NCBI GenBank assembly: GCA_021734525.1
Contig: JAIPIW010000011.1
Span: 1-33,732, forward strand
Direction: 5' to 3'
Origin: Candidatus Altimarinota bacterium
Lineage (GTDB): Bacteria; Patescibacteriota; Gracilibacteria; UBA4473
DNA: 33,732 bases
Below the pieces are notes generated by a model. That model made no database searches. It was not told where the DNA came from and was given only the letters and a program-made list of their open reading frames with translations. The translations under genes were made by a program, and so were the position numbers. Shown here piece by piece: positions 7,568-15,683 of this stretch (its first letter is position 1; each line of letters starts with the position of its first letter).

Positions 7568-7915
7568 TCAAATATTTTTATAACCATAGATTAAATACAA
7601 AATTCCTACAATAAACGGAATAAACATCGGCCCCGGTAATCCCTCTTTCAAAAATATAATTCCAATTATTGTTGCGATTGAAATAGGAATAACAATCAAG
7701 TACCCACCAATCTTTTCCCATTTCCAGCCAAACCCAAGGCCGATAAATATTATCGGAAAACAAGTAAGCCAAACATTGTCTAGTATAGAATTTCCAGGAT
7801 TTGCAAATGGTAATGGATTTCCATAGCCAAAATAAAACGGCAGACCAAGCAAAAGTATTGCTAATGCAATAATTCTTGCCACCCATTTAATTGTGTTTAA
7901 TGATTTTTTATTCAT
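7568..7915 (-). CDS. small four-helix membrane protein, unknown function
   Basis: The 115-aa product has four hydrophobic segments: IIALAILLLGLPFYFGYG, WLTCFPIIFIGLGFGW, LIVIPISIATIIGIIFL and MFIPFIVGILYLIYG. There is a short basic N-terminus (MNKKSLNTIKW) and almost no soluble part. Small proteins of this plan are common and uncharacterised. It is encoded just downstream (in its own orientation) of tRNA-Ala on the minus strand, in an AT-rich accessory patch. No partner gene suggests a role. Confidence 0.6.
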   Translation of the reverse strand: MNKKSLNTIKWVARIIALAILLLGLPFYFGYGNPLPFANPGNSILDNVWLTCFPIIFIGLGFGWKWEKIGGYLIVIPISIATIIGIIFLKEGLPGPMFIPFIVGILYLIYGYKNI

Positions 7916-7948
7916 GATTTCTGAATTAGTTTTTTGTCATGACACAAA

Positions 7949-8025
7949 TGGTGGAGCATACCGGATTCGAACCGGTGGCCTCATGCATGCCATGCATGCG
8001 CTCTAACCAGCTGAGCTAATGCCCC
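7949..8025 (-). tRNA. tRNA-Ala (anticodon GGC)
   Basis: The minus strand folds as a full cloverleaf. The acceptor pair is GGGGCAT/ATGCTCC with one G-U, the D-stem GCTC/GAGC, the anticodon stem CATGC/GCATG around loop ATGGCAT (anticodon GGC), and the T-stem ACCGG/CCGGT with TTCGAAT. The discriminator is A and the CCA end is encoded (7951-7949). The anticodon arm is itself a strong GCATGCATG repeat, but nothing suggests an intron. Confidence 0.95.
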
Positions 8026-8036
8026 ACAAAGAACGC

Positions 8037-8070
8037 GTTTACTTTAAAAAAAATTTTAAAAATGTAAACT
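8037..8070 (+). promoter_or_regulatory. inverted repeat and candidate promoter before ruvA
   Basis: GTTTAC (8037-8042) and GTAAAC (8064-8069) form inverted arms around an A/T run. TTTAAA (8043-8048), 16 nt and TAAACT (8065-8070) could be the promoter, ending 8 nt before ATG 8079. The same TAAACT-8-ATG arrangement precedes the gene at 2909. Confidence 0.3.
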
Positions 8071-8078
8071 AACTCATG

Positions 8079-8645
8079 ATGATTGGATATATAAATGGAA
8101 CTGTAAAAAGAATATCAGAAAAAGAAATCCTAGTTCTTACCTCTGGTGGAGTCGGATATAGCGTATATCCAGCTGGATCTTTACTTGCAAAATGCAAGAA
8201 AGACTTAGAAATTTCTGCAGAAATATTAACTATTGTCAGGGAAACAGAAATTTCTCTCTATGGTTTCGGACATTTAGAAGAAAAGGAACTTTTTACTAAA
8301 CTAATTTCTGTTTCTGGTATTGGTCCCAAAACTGCTATCCGAATGGTCTCTATTCCCCCTAGTCAATTTATGACTGCTATTAGAAATGGTGATATTAATT
8401 TCCTAACCAGAATCCCAGGGCTAGGTAAAAAAACAGCAGAAAGATTAATTATAGAATTACGAGGGAAGGTGGATTTAAGTAAACAAAAAGATTTAGCAGA
8501 AAAAAATCCAGCCATGAGTGAAGCTTTCCAAGCCTTAGAAAACCTTGGCTATGATCGTCACACTATTGGCAAGAGATTAGAAGAAGCTGAAGAGTCTTCT
8601 TCTGCTGAAGAGCTAGTAAAGTTCTTCCTACAATCAAGACATTAA
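8079..8645 (+). CDS. ruvA: Holliday junction helicase subunit RuvA
   Basis: Binds four-way DNA junctions as a tetramer and loads RuvB for branch migration. It has 188 aa from ATG 8079. An ATG one codon earlier is possible, but MIGYINGTV matches the family start. The OB domain occupies about residues 1-63. Two helix-hairpin-helix motifs follow, SGIGPKTA and PGLGKKTAERL. The C-terminal RuvB-contact domain is AFQALENLGYD...EELVKFFLQ. ruvB and ruvC are not in the window. yidD follows after 2 nt and rseP soon after, so the three may form an operon. Confidence 0.94.
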   Translation: MIGYINGTVKRISEKEILVLTSGGVGYSVYPAGSLLAKCKKDLEISAEILTIVRETEISLYGFGHLEEKELFTKLISVSGIGPKTAIRMVSIPPSQFMTAIRNGDINFLTRIPGLGKKTAERLIIELRGKVDLSKQKDLAEKNPAMSEAFQALENLGYDRHTIGKRLEEAEESSSAEELVKFFLQSRH

Positions 8646-8647
8646 TT

Positions 8648-8923
8648 ATGAAAAAGATTCTCCTTGCTCCGGATCATCTTCTAGCAGAATTTTTCATTGG
8701 TCTTATTAAAATATACCAAAAAACCATCTCTCCAGATCATTCTGATTTGGGAAAAACACAACCCCTAACTGGCTGCAAATTCTACCCATCTTGTTCTGAG
8801 TATTCTATACAAGTACTACAGCAACAAGGTTTCGTACTGGGTCTTCCTAAAATTCTAGGAAGAACTTTAAGATGTCATCCCTGGAGTAAAGGTGGTGTTG
8901 ATTTTCCGTCGAACAAAAATTAA
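8648..8923 (+). CDS. yidD: membrane protein insertion efficiency factor YidD
   Basis: A small membrane-associated protein that assists YidC/Sec insertion. At 91 aa it shows the diagnostic motifs: IKIYQKTISP, the CKFYPSCSEYSIQ box and RCHPWSKGGVDFP. It has about ten extra residues between ISPDHSD and the cysteine box compared with the short family form (GKTQPLTG). It starts 2 nt after the ruvA stop and is followed by rseP. In many bacteria yidD sits with rnpA and yidC; that neighbourhood is absent here. Confidence 0.93.
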   Translation: MKKILLAPDHLLAEFFIGLIKIYQKTISPDHSDLGKTQPLTGCKFYPSCSEYSIQVLQQQGFVLGLPKILGRTLRCHPWSKGGVDFPSNKN

Positions 8924-8935
8924 AGTCCCCCTACC

Positions 8936-9823
8936 ATGATTTTTCTTTCCATCCTCGCTTTCCTAATTATTTTCTCCATCCTTATTTTAGTTCACGAAGC
9001 AGGACACTTCTTTGCCGCTATAAAATCTGGAGTAAAAGTCGAAGAATTTGCTTTAGGAATGGGGAAAAATATTTGGAAAAAGAAAAAGAATGGTGTGGAA
9101 TACACCGTTAATGCTGTTCCTTTTGGTGGATTTGTCAGAATGTTGGGAGAAGAGGCAGAATCTAATGATCCCCGCAGTTTTAATAAAGCTAAACTATACA
9201 AAAGAATGTTTATCACTCTTTTTGGAGTAACTATGAACTTCATTTTAGCAATTGTTTGTCTAACTATTCTCTTCACTAACGGTACAAATCCCATTCTTAT
9301 TACCGAAGAAGATGTTGCTCAAGCGGAAGAAGCCGGACTTCTTGTACTTGGAGAAGAAAACGAAGAAGGAAAAAGAGAGTTTATAGAATTAAAACCAATC
9401 CAAAAACCATTCCCACAATCTCTGGTTTTTGCCACTACAGAAACTTATCGAATCTCCAAGGCCGTAGTTAAGAAAGCCGCAGACATCCCTATGGAAATCA
9501 TAGAACACGGTAGATTACCAGAAGGACTAGCAGGCCCTGTCGGAATTGCTGAAATTACACACAAAGTAGTTCCTTTAGGAATTATGGCACTTATCAAACT
9601 AATGGCCTTACTTTCCATTTCTCTGGGAGTAATTAATCTTATGCCTATCCCTGCTTTAGATGGTGGACGATTCCTTTTCCAGTTAGTAGAGCTGATTACT
9701 TGGCATAAGGTGCCAGAGAAGTGGGAAAATGCTGTTCACTTAACCGGATACATTCTTCTCATGCTTTTACTTGTCGCTATAACTTGGAATGATATTTTCC
9801 GACTCTTCTTCTCAGCAACTTAA
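8936..9823 (+). CDS. rseP: RIP metalloprotease RseP-like (site-2 protease), reduced PDZ region
   Basis: A membrane-embedded zinc protease cleaving membrane-bound substrates such as anti-sigma factors or signal-peptide remnants. The zinc motif LVHEAGHFFAA is in helix 1. The GMG...NAVPFGGFVRMLGEE strand follows, then helix 2 (residues about 85-110). The third zinc ligand is in MPIPALDGGRFLFQLVE near residues 240-256. At 295 aa it is shorter than the usual 350-450. The segment between helix 2 and GLAGPVGIAEI (about residues 120-200) lacks a recognisable PDZ core (no GY...V..GSPA..AGL..GD pattern). It starts 12 nt after yidD. Confidence 0.88.
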   Translation: MIFLSILAFLIIFSILILVHEAGHFFAAIKSGVKVEEFALGMGKNIWKKKKNGVEYTVNAVPFGGFVRMLGEEAESNDPRSFNKAKLYKRMFITLFGVTMNFILAIVCLTILFTNGTNPILITEEDVAQAEEAGLLVLGEENEEGKREFIELKPIQKPFPQSLVFATTETYRISKAVVKKAADIPMEIIEHGRLPEGLAGPVGIAEITHKVVPLGIMALIKLMALLSISLGVINLMPIPALDGGRFLFQLVELITWHKVPEKWENAVHLTGYILLMLLLVAITWNDIFRLFFSAT

Positions 9824-9835
9824 GCTAATCTTTAT

Positions 9836-9863
9836 TTGACAAGAATTGATTTCTACCTACAAT
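9836..9863 (+). promoter_or_regulatory. rplY promoter (TTGACA-16-TACAAT)
   Basis: A perfect -35 box TTGACA (9836-9841), 16 nt, and TACAAT (9858-9863). The ATG at 9874 is 10 nt after the -10 box, leaving a predicted leader of about 3 nt. There is no Shine-Dalgarno site. This is the clearest promoter in the window. Confidence 0.7.
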
Positions 9864-9873
9864 CGCGCGGCTT

Positions 9874-10554
9874 ATGAATCAACAAACTTTTTCGCTTTCC
9901 GCCAAAAAAAGAGAATCTAACAGGCATTCTGCTCGAGAAACAAGAGATGAAAGTCGTGTTCCAGCTGTTGTTTATGGTCCAGAATCTGAACCAATTTCCA
10001 TTTCCTTAGATAACTCAGACATTCTTCGTACTTATCGAGAAGCCGGAAAGTCTGCTCTAATTGATTTAGATATAGACGGAAAAAACGTAAAAGTATTAAT
10101 GCATGAAATAAGTCTGCATCCAGTGAAAAACACTATTTATCACGTTGATTTCTACGCTGTAAATCTGAAGAATAAAACTAATGTAGATGTTCCTCTACAC
10201 TTTGTAGGCGAATCTAACGCTATTAAAAACTTAGGAGCATTATTTATGAAGGAAAATGAAATAGTAGAAATTAAATGTTTACCTTCTGAGATTCCTTCTG
10301 GGATTGATGTAGATATTTCTCAGTTAGAAAATATTGGAGATCAAATAATGATCAAAGACCTAGATCTTGATCGAGAAAAGTATGAAATATTAACAGACGA
10401 AGAAGCTCTTATTTGTTCTGCAGTTGCTCCTAAGGAAGAAGTTCTTGAAGATACCGCTCCAGCAGGACTAGGAGAAGAAAACGAGGAAGGAGAAGGAGAA
10501 AACAAGAAGGATGGTGACAAGGAAGAAGAAAGTAAAGAGGAAAAATCAGAATAA
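9874..10554 (+). CDS. rplY: 50S ribosomal protein L25/general stress protein CTC
   Basis: Binds 5S rRNA in the large subunit. It has 226 aa: an N-terminal L25 domain (residues 1-92: SLSAKKRESNRHSARETR, VPAVVYGPE, HEISLHPVKNTIYHVDFY), a TL5/CTC beta-domain (about 95-190: VDVPLHFVGES, KCLPSEIPSGIDVDIS) and an extremely acidic, Glu-rich tail (about 195-226). The two-domain form is the CTC type. The tail is low-complexity and probably disordered. A strong consensus promoter sits directly upstream. The aminotransferase gene follows by 29 nt and may be co-transcribed. Confidence 0.92.
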   Translation: MNQQTFSLSAKKRESNRHSARETRDESRVPAVVYGPESEPISISLDNSDILRTYREAGKSALIDLDIDGKNVKVLMHEISLHPVKNTIYHVDFYAVNLKNKTNVDVPLHFVGESNAIKNLGALFMKENEIVEIKCLPSEIPSGIDVDISQLENIGDQIMIKDLDLDREKYEILTDEEALICSAVAPKEEVLEDTAPAGLGEENEEGEGENKKDGDKEEESKEEKSE

Positions 10555-10583
10555 GGACTTTAAACTTATAACCGATCACTTCC

Positions 10584-11354
10584 ATGAAATTCTGTTTCAA
10601 CGGTCAGCTTTTAGATTCTCCAGATAAGGCCAAGGTTGATGTGACTAATAATACCAGAACTTCCCAATCTTCTGTTTTTGAAACCATGCGAACTTATAAT
10701 TCTAAAGATATTTTTGCTGTGGAAGAACATCTAAAGAGATTATTTAGGTCTGCCGAAATCTTAAATATCTCTCCCTGCACAACTCAGGAAAAAATAAGGG
10801 AATCATTGTATAAAGTAGTGGAAGTAAATTCTTCCCCTGATTTTGATTTACGAATCAAAATACTACTAACCAAGAATTATTTTTGGATTCACACGCAAAA
10901 ATTAATCTCTGCTCCAGAAGAAATTTACACTAAGGGTGTAGAAGTCAGAAGTGAAACTTTTGAACGCCCCTTTCCAGAAGCTAAGTATGCCAGTCCTGCC
11001 TACCTTTTCTTTATAGAATCACTTCAAGAAAATCAATTCGAAGTAATCTTTTTTGATCGCCAAGGATATTTGCGAGAAGGAAATATTTCTAATGTCTTTG
11101 CTGTCTTTAGTAACACAGTAGTTACTCCAGACGAACGAGTACTACATGGAGTTACTAGAAATAAAGTAATTGAGTTAATTAATAAAGACCAAGACTTAAC
11201 TCTAAACTTGCGAGAAATTCATAAAAAAGAACTACAAAAAGCAGATGAGATTTTTCTCACCAACACTACCAAAGAAATTATTCCGATCAGGAAATGGAAT
11301 AAGTGGGAGAATAAGAATTTTATGGTTGCACAAAAACTAAGGGAGGAGTTTTAG
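10584..11354 (+). CDS. class IV aminotransferase (IlvE/PabC-like)
   Basis: A PLP enzyme of fold type IV: branched-chain aminotransferase, D-amino-acid aminotransferase or aminodeoxychorismate lyase. It has 256 aa. Visible elements are FETMRTYNSKDIFAVEEHLKRLFRSAEIL (substrate side), PEAKYASPAYL with the probable PLP lysine, REGNISNVFAVF (cofactor phosphate region), LHGVTRNKVIEL, and the C-terminal ADEIFLTNTTKEIIPI. These patterns place the family firmly, but substrate specificity cannot be decided. No ilv, folate or D-amino-acid genes are nearby. It follows rplY and converges on the 11384 gene with a 29-nt gap. Confidence 0.82.
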   Translation: MKFCFNGQLLDSPDKAKVDVTNNTRTSQSSVFETMRTYNSKDIFAVEEHLKRLFRSAEILNISPCTTQEKIRESLYKVVEVNSSPDFDLRIKILLTKNYFWIHTQKLISAPEEIYTKGVEVRSETFERPFPEAKYASPAYLFFIESLQENQFEVIFFDRQGYLREGNISNVFAVFSNTVVTPDERVLHGVTRNKVIELINKDQDLTLNLREIHKKELQKADEIFLTNTTKEIIPIRKWNKWENKNFMVAQKLREEF

Positions 11355-11366
11355 AACAGTTTCAAT

Positions 11367-11378
11367 ATATCATAATAT
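11367..11378. repeat. AT-rich palindrome, degenerate copy 3
   Basis: ATATCATAATAT differs from the core ATATTATAATAT by one base. It occupies the 29-nt gap between two convergent genes (ends 11354 and 11384). Confidence 0.4.
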
Positions 11379-11383
11379 ACCGC

Positions 11384-13183
11384 CTAACTCTCCATAAACT
11401 TCTCAATTTCTGCTTTAGAAACTCTTCTAGGCATCGCTCTTTTCCTTTCGGAAATTTGGCTACGCATTCGAAAGAATCTCCACCATTCAGATAGTAGTTC
11501 TGTCTCAAAAACTAAGAGATATAAGAAGACCTTAAAGTTATACCAAAAGGTAGCACCTCTTACCTTCGTAGAAAAATCTTCGGAGAAGTTTTTTTCTAGT
11601 AAGATTTGGTGATTAAGATAAGAAAGACGATTAATAGCTTTTGGCTTTTTGGATCTGTTCCGTAAGATATCCAATGGCTTTCGCCCCAGAGATGTAGCTG
11701 TTCGGTCATGATAAGAAACAGCTTGGGGAATATAGTGACATTTCCAACCAGCCCACTGCAAACGATAAGCTAGATCCACATCTTCTTTGTACATAAACAT
11801 CGATTCATCAAAGTATTCTTTTTCTCCTTCCTCGTTTACAAAAGCTGTATCCTCTAAAGCCTTTCTCCTGTACATAACAGCAGCTCCAGAAATTCCAAAA
11901 ACCTCTCTCGGAGAATCAAATTGACCACAATCTACTTCTCCCTGTCCAATATCTTCAAAACGATGCGATTTTAAGATTCGTAGTCCTACAGAATCTAAGA
12001 AATTTGTTTTACCCATTTCTCTAGTTCCCTTAAGCCCCTTACTAAAAGATTCAAAATCCCAACGCTTTATTTTTCCTCCGCTAGATCCATAGATTGGTTT
12101 CTGTTCTATGGATTTAAGAAGTTCAGAAATGAAGTTAGGTTCAAAAATCATGTCTGCATTTACACAAGCATAAAAATCACTTTCCGTATTACGTAAGATC
12201 TCATTATGAGAACGAGCAAATCCTAAATTCTCTAAAGATTCAATAATCTGCACATCCTTAAACTGTTCCTCAATAAGATCTATCGTATGATCAGCAGAAT
12301 TATTATCTAAAACTACAATCTCTATATTCTCGTAATCTTGTCCTAAAAGAGACGTCAAACAAGGTTCAATATATTTTTCCGAATCATGGGTCAAAATTCC
12401 CACTGTTACCTTTGGTACATGTTGAGAAAAACGAATATCTGCTAAGTGCGGACGTCTCGCCCTAATCTTATCTGGATCAAAAGCTTCTTGCGCTAGGATA
12501 GAAGCTTCCAGTAATGATTCATGGGTTCCCGCATCTACCCACATCCCTGGTACCTCACTAGCCTTTAATTGTCCTTTTTGTAGATAAATATCATTAACAT
12601 CCGTAATTTCTAATTCCCCTCTTTTAGAGGGTTCTAACATCCGAATAAAATCAAAAACAGAGGAGTCATATAAATAAAATCCGGTTTGGGCGAAATCAGA
12701 CTTTGGAATAGATGGTTTCTCTTCTAGCGACTTAACTGTACCATCTTCATCCATCTCCACTACGCCAAACCGCGAAGCATCTTCTACCTTTTTGACGAAA
12801 ATTTTCGCTCCTTCCTTGAAGTAATGTACTTCTTCCAAAAAATCATCTTCAAAAATATTGTCTGACAAAATTACCGCAATTGGTTCTTTTCCCGCAAAGT
12901 CTTCTGCTAGACTTAAAGCTTGCGCAATACCTCCAGATCCATCTTGAATCCGGTAAGTAAAACTAACTCCAAAATCACTTCCCGAACCAAGTAGCGCCAT
13001 AAAGTCTCCAGCATGGTCAGCACCAGTAACAATAAGAATTTCCCGGATACCAGAACGCTTGAGTGTATCAATCGGATAATGAATCATTGGCCGGTTAAAA
13101 ACCGGTAACAAATGTTTGTTTGTTACTTTGGTACTTGGAAAGAGTCTCGCTCCTTCTCCCCCTGCCAAAATTACTCCTTTCAT
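11384..13183 (-). CDS. fusion of RmlA-like nucleotidyltransferase and family 2 glycosyltransferase
   Basis: 599 aa with two enzyme domains. Residues about 1-240 are a sugar-1-phosphate nucleotidyltransferase close to RmlA/RfbA: VILAGGEGARLFPST, KHLLPVFNRPMIHYPI, GSGGIAQAL, EEKPSIPKSDFAQTGFYLY and PGMWVDAGTHESL. Residues about 265-510 are a GT2 glycosyltransferase: VTVGILTHDSEKYI, IVVLDNNSADHT, NLGFARSHNEI, VNADMIFEPNF (metal site) and MYKEDVDLAYRLQWAGW. A basic C-terminal tail with an aromatic helix (FLYLLVFETELLSEWW) may touch the membrane. The frame extends 12 codons upstream to 13219, but MKGVILAGG is the family start. The protein could make an NDP-sugar and pass it to its own transferase domain. 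It diverges from the envelope protein at 13330. Confidence 0.88.
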   Translation of the reverse strand: MKGVILAGGEGARLFPSTKVTNKHLLPVFNRPMIHYPIDTLKRSGIREILIVTGADHAGDFMALLGSGSDFGVSFTYRIQDGSGGIAQALSLAEDFAGKEPIAVILSDNIFEDDFLEEVHYFKEGAKIFVKKVEDASRFGVVEMDEDGTVKSLEEKPSIPKSDFAQTGFYLYDSSVFDFIRMLEPSKRGELEITDVNDIYLQKGQLKASEVPGMWVDAGTHESLLEASILAQEAFDPDKIRARRPHLADIRFSQHVPKVTVGILTHDSEKYIEPCLTSLLGQDYENIEIVVLDNNSADHTIDLIEEQFKDVQIIESLENLGFARSHNEILRNTESDFYACVNADMIFEPNFISELLKSIEQKPIYGSSGGKIKRWDFESFSKGLKGTREMGKTNFLDSVGLRILKSHRFEDIGQGEVDCGQFDSPREVFGISGAAVMYRRKALEDTAFVNEEGEKEYFDESMFMYKEDVDLAYRLQWAGWKCHYIPQAVSYHDRTATSLGRKPLDILRNRSKKPKAINRLSYLNHQILLEKNFSEDFSTKVRGATFWYNFKVFLYLLVFETELLSEWWRFFRMRSQISERKRAMPRRVSKAEIEKFMES

Positions 13184-13289
13184 GGTAGGTGTATTCTGCC
13201 ATTTTTTTAGAAAAATCAAAGTCTTTTTTCAAAAAAAAACATCTTTCGTCAATATTTCACTGTTTTCTCTATCATTACCCCCAAAATAC

Positions 13290-13318
13290 TTGTAAAACAA
13301 GCCAAAAAATGATACAAT
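13290..13318 (+). promoter_or_regulatory. promoter of the 772-aa envelope gene
   Basis: TTGTAA (13290-13295), 17 nt, TACAAT (13313-13318). The ATG at 13330 is 11 nt after the -10 box. GGGGG at 13320-13324 could act as a short ribosome site if transcription starts early enough. Confidence 0.55.
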
Positions 13319-13329
13319 AGGGGGAAATT

Positions 13330-15648
13330 ATGAAAAAGTTTATACAGTATCTTCTTGGATTTGGATTGGCCTTCTTGGTCTTCGCTTCCATTATTGTTTC
13401 TGAAAATACACGTTTTGACCTTCTTCAAAAGGTGAAAAACCCTTTCTTAGAAAGCAAAAATTTAACCAAAGAATTAACAATTTCCTCTACGGAAAAAGAG
13501 CAGGAGATATTTACTAAAGACGGAGAACTTTGGATTTTTTATCCAAACTCCAAAACAGATTTTAGCAACAAAAATCGGGAAGTAATCCAAGGAGAAGTCT
13601 TCTTAAGTTCCTATTTTATTAATTACGCAAGCTACTTACCTACCCAAGAAGAAGGATTTTCTATAAAAAACTTCCCCCTGGTTCCAGGCTGGCTAAAAGT
13701 TGGCCCACTGATTTTAAACACTTCCGATTCCAATCTTCTGGTTTCCCGTGATAACATTAAAAGTTGGACCGATATTTATGTTTTTGGTCATTCTGTAGAA
13801 GTCTTTTTCGATGGAGCTAATCGCCCCTTTGTTATTCCTGCAAATATGAAGGTTACTGTTAGAGAAAACCTGATTAACGAGAAAACAAGAGTCCTCTTCT
13901 ATTCTAAACTCAAGAAAGACTTACAAATGGCACCCTTTACCATATCTTCTACAGAAGTAGATAGCCTAGAAAACAAACTTAGTCAGTCTTTAAAAAAACT
14001 AGATATTTGGAAAGAAAAAATCACCAAATTCGCCCTAACAGAACCAGAAACTTGGATTCGTTCTCATCAAGATAATTTTGCTACTCGTCTTATTGAAGGC
14101 GTAGAAAGTATCCAGAACAATTTCGCCATTGGGCTAGATCCAGTTATTAAGGAAAAAAGGGGGTTCCGAAAATTAGTAAAACCATTAGTTAAAACTCACT
14201 TTTTTATCAAAAACAGAAAAACAACTTTAGCTAAAAACTCTCTTGCTGAATTCGAAACATCTATGAAAAGTTCTGCTTGGAAAAAGTCTTTTGACCAAAA
14301 CACCGAAATAAAAAATAAATGGGAAAATTTTATCCAAGCTCACAAGGCTTGGTTAAAAATGATTTTACCAGGATCTGCTGAAGAACTTCTGGTTGATTTC
14401 TGGTTTGAACAAAACTCGCAGAATTCTTTTGATAAAATTATCAAAACTTTCTCCGATGCTGAAAATTTATTTTCTAACCGCTATTTTCGGAAAGCAAAAA
14501 ATGAGTTCTTACGTCTCAATGACTATCTAAAAAATATATCTCTAACTCCAGAACAAACTTTCCAGATAACTAAGATGCGACGTCTTTTTGTAGAAATAAT
14601 AAAGAGAGAAGAGTTTTTTCAAGATGAGGAAATGTTTAAATTACATAGATTCCTTATTGATTTAGAATTAGAAAATCATACAGAACAAGAATTACTAGAT
14701 GAAATTCGTCTAGAATCTAGCCAAGACCTGCTTTGGTTTTTGAATACCTTTTTGGAAGACAAAACCAAAATAGAAGTTTCCAAGGTAATGCTTCGTACCT
14801 ATAAAATGCTCGAAGTAAATAAAGTTATGGAACGTCTTGGCCGGGACATCTTTACTCCAGAAGAAAGTGAACTTATTAAGTTAGTAACCTTAATTGGAAA
14901 CACTGGTCTCAGTAAAGAAGAACTAGATGCTATTAAGGAGGCCAAAGAATACCAGGAAGAATTAAATGATCGAATTACAGAAATTCAACAGCAAAACGAC
15001 AGCACAGAAGGTTCTTCTGAGACTAGTCAAATCATCAATGCTAAATATTTAAAAAACTTTTTAACAGAAAAAGGTATTGATACTAGTGAAATGAATTTTC
15101 AAACCAATAGAGAAGAAGGAACTACCTCATTTTCTAAGGGAAAATGGCACGGACATCTAGTATCCGGTACTTTCGATTTCACTACGCAATTCTTCAAATC
15201 TATCCAAGTCGGTAACGAATCTCAAAATCAAATAAATCTTAGGTTTTTAGAAGGATTCCTTAATAAAATTCCAGAAGAAAATAAAATATTCCCAGAAAAA
15301 ATTGAAGAAGATGTTGCCGTTATTTCTCAAACTACATCTCGCTCTATTTTAGAAAGAAAGCTTGTCCAAGAGTTATTTATCCTGAAAGGTTTCTCTATTT
15401 CTAGAGATAAGGTCGAAATTATAAATAGAGAAATGACTACTTTCCATATTAAAGAAGCTTCCTTCGACCATAAATTCAAATTAGATTTCGTTTACGATCG
15501 TTCAACAGATTCAGTAACAAATATAACCACCAAAGCAGGAAAAACCAATGTTGATTTTGGTTCCAGAACAATCCCTTTGGAAGATTTAAGTAACGTTCTC
15601 CAAGAAGAATTAGAGGCTCTTCTTAGTAAAAAGCGAATTGACGAATAG
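13330..15648 (+). CDS. large membrane-anchored extracytoplasmic protein, unknown function
   Basis: 772 aa with one N-terminal hydrophobic segment (about residues 5-24, FIQYLLGFGLAFLVFASIIV) that serves as signal or anchor. Residues about 125-185 (SNLLVSRDNIKSWTDIYVFGHSVEVFFDG, then a VTVREN strand) recall a FecR-like beta domain. The middle (about 205-555) is helical and charged, rich in Lys/Glu, with Trp. The C-terminus carries two similar modules (about 570-640 and 674-745). Each has a helix ending in KG, then an NRE-TT-F strand and two more strands, somewhat PepSY-like. I cannot assign a function. It lies next to a LysM-M23 peptidase and diverges from a polysaccharide fusion enzyme, so a cell-wall or envelope role is likely. 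Confidence 0.7.
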   Translation: MKKFIQYLLGFGLAFLVFASIIVSENTRFDLLQKVKNPFLESKNLTKELTISSTEKEQEIFTKDGELWIFYPNSKTDFSNKNREVIQGEVFLSSYFINYASYLPTQEEGFSIKNFPLVPGWLKVGPLILNTSDSNLLVSRDNIKSWTDIYVFGHSVEVFFDGANRPFVIPANMKVTVRENLINEKTRVLFYSKLKKDLQMAPFTISSTEVDSLENKLSQSLKKLDIWKEKITKFALTEPETWIRSHQDNFATRLIEGVESIQNNFAIGLDPVIKEKRGFRKLVKPLVKTHFFIKNRKTTLAKNSLAEFETSMKSSAWKKSFDQNTEIKNKWENFIQAHKAWLKMILPGSAEELLVDFWFEQNSQNSFDKIIKTFSDAENLFSNRYFRKAKNEFLRLNDYLKNISLTPEQTFQITKMRRLFVEIIKREEFFQDEEMFKLHRFLIDLELENHTEQELLDEIRLESSQDLLWFLNTFLEDKTKIEVSKVMLRTYKMLEVNKVMERLGRDIFTPEESELIKLVTLIGNTGLSKEELDAIKEAKEYQEELNDRITEIQQQNDSTEGSSETSQIINAKYLKNFLTEKGIDTSEMNFQTNREEGTTSFSKGKWHGHLVSGTFDFTTQFFKSIQVGNESQNQINLRFLEGFLNKIPEENKIFPEKIEEDVAVISQTTSRSILERKLVQELFILKGFSISRDKVEIINREMTTFHIKEASFDHKFKLDFVYDRSTDSVTNITTKAGKTNVDFGSRTIPLEDLSNVLQEELEALLSKKRIDE

Positions 15649-15665
15649 ACGTCCCCCGTTACAAT
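15638..15665 (+). promoter_or_regulatory. promoter of the LysM-M23 gene, inside the end of the preceding gene
   Basis: TTGACG (15638-15643), 16 nt, TACAAT (15660-15665). The -35 box lies in the last codons of the upstream gene. The ATG at 15684 is 18 nt after the -10 box, giving a leader of about 11 nt. Confidence 0.55.
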
Positions 15666-15683
15666 CGGCCGGTAAAACCAAAT

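Noticed and set aside
7578-7886. Alternative minus-strand frame within the small membrane protein gene
   Set aside because: It is Trp/Cys-rich with no coherent helices; the frame at 7568-7915 gives four clean membrane segments.
13184-13252. Promoter for the RmlA-GT2 fusion (TTGATT-17-GAATAC, 7 nt before ATG 13183)
   Set aside because: The spacing fits the local pattern, but the -10 box matches the consensus at only two positions, so I did not list it.
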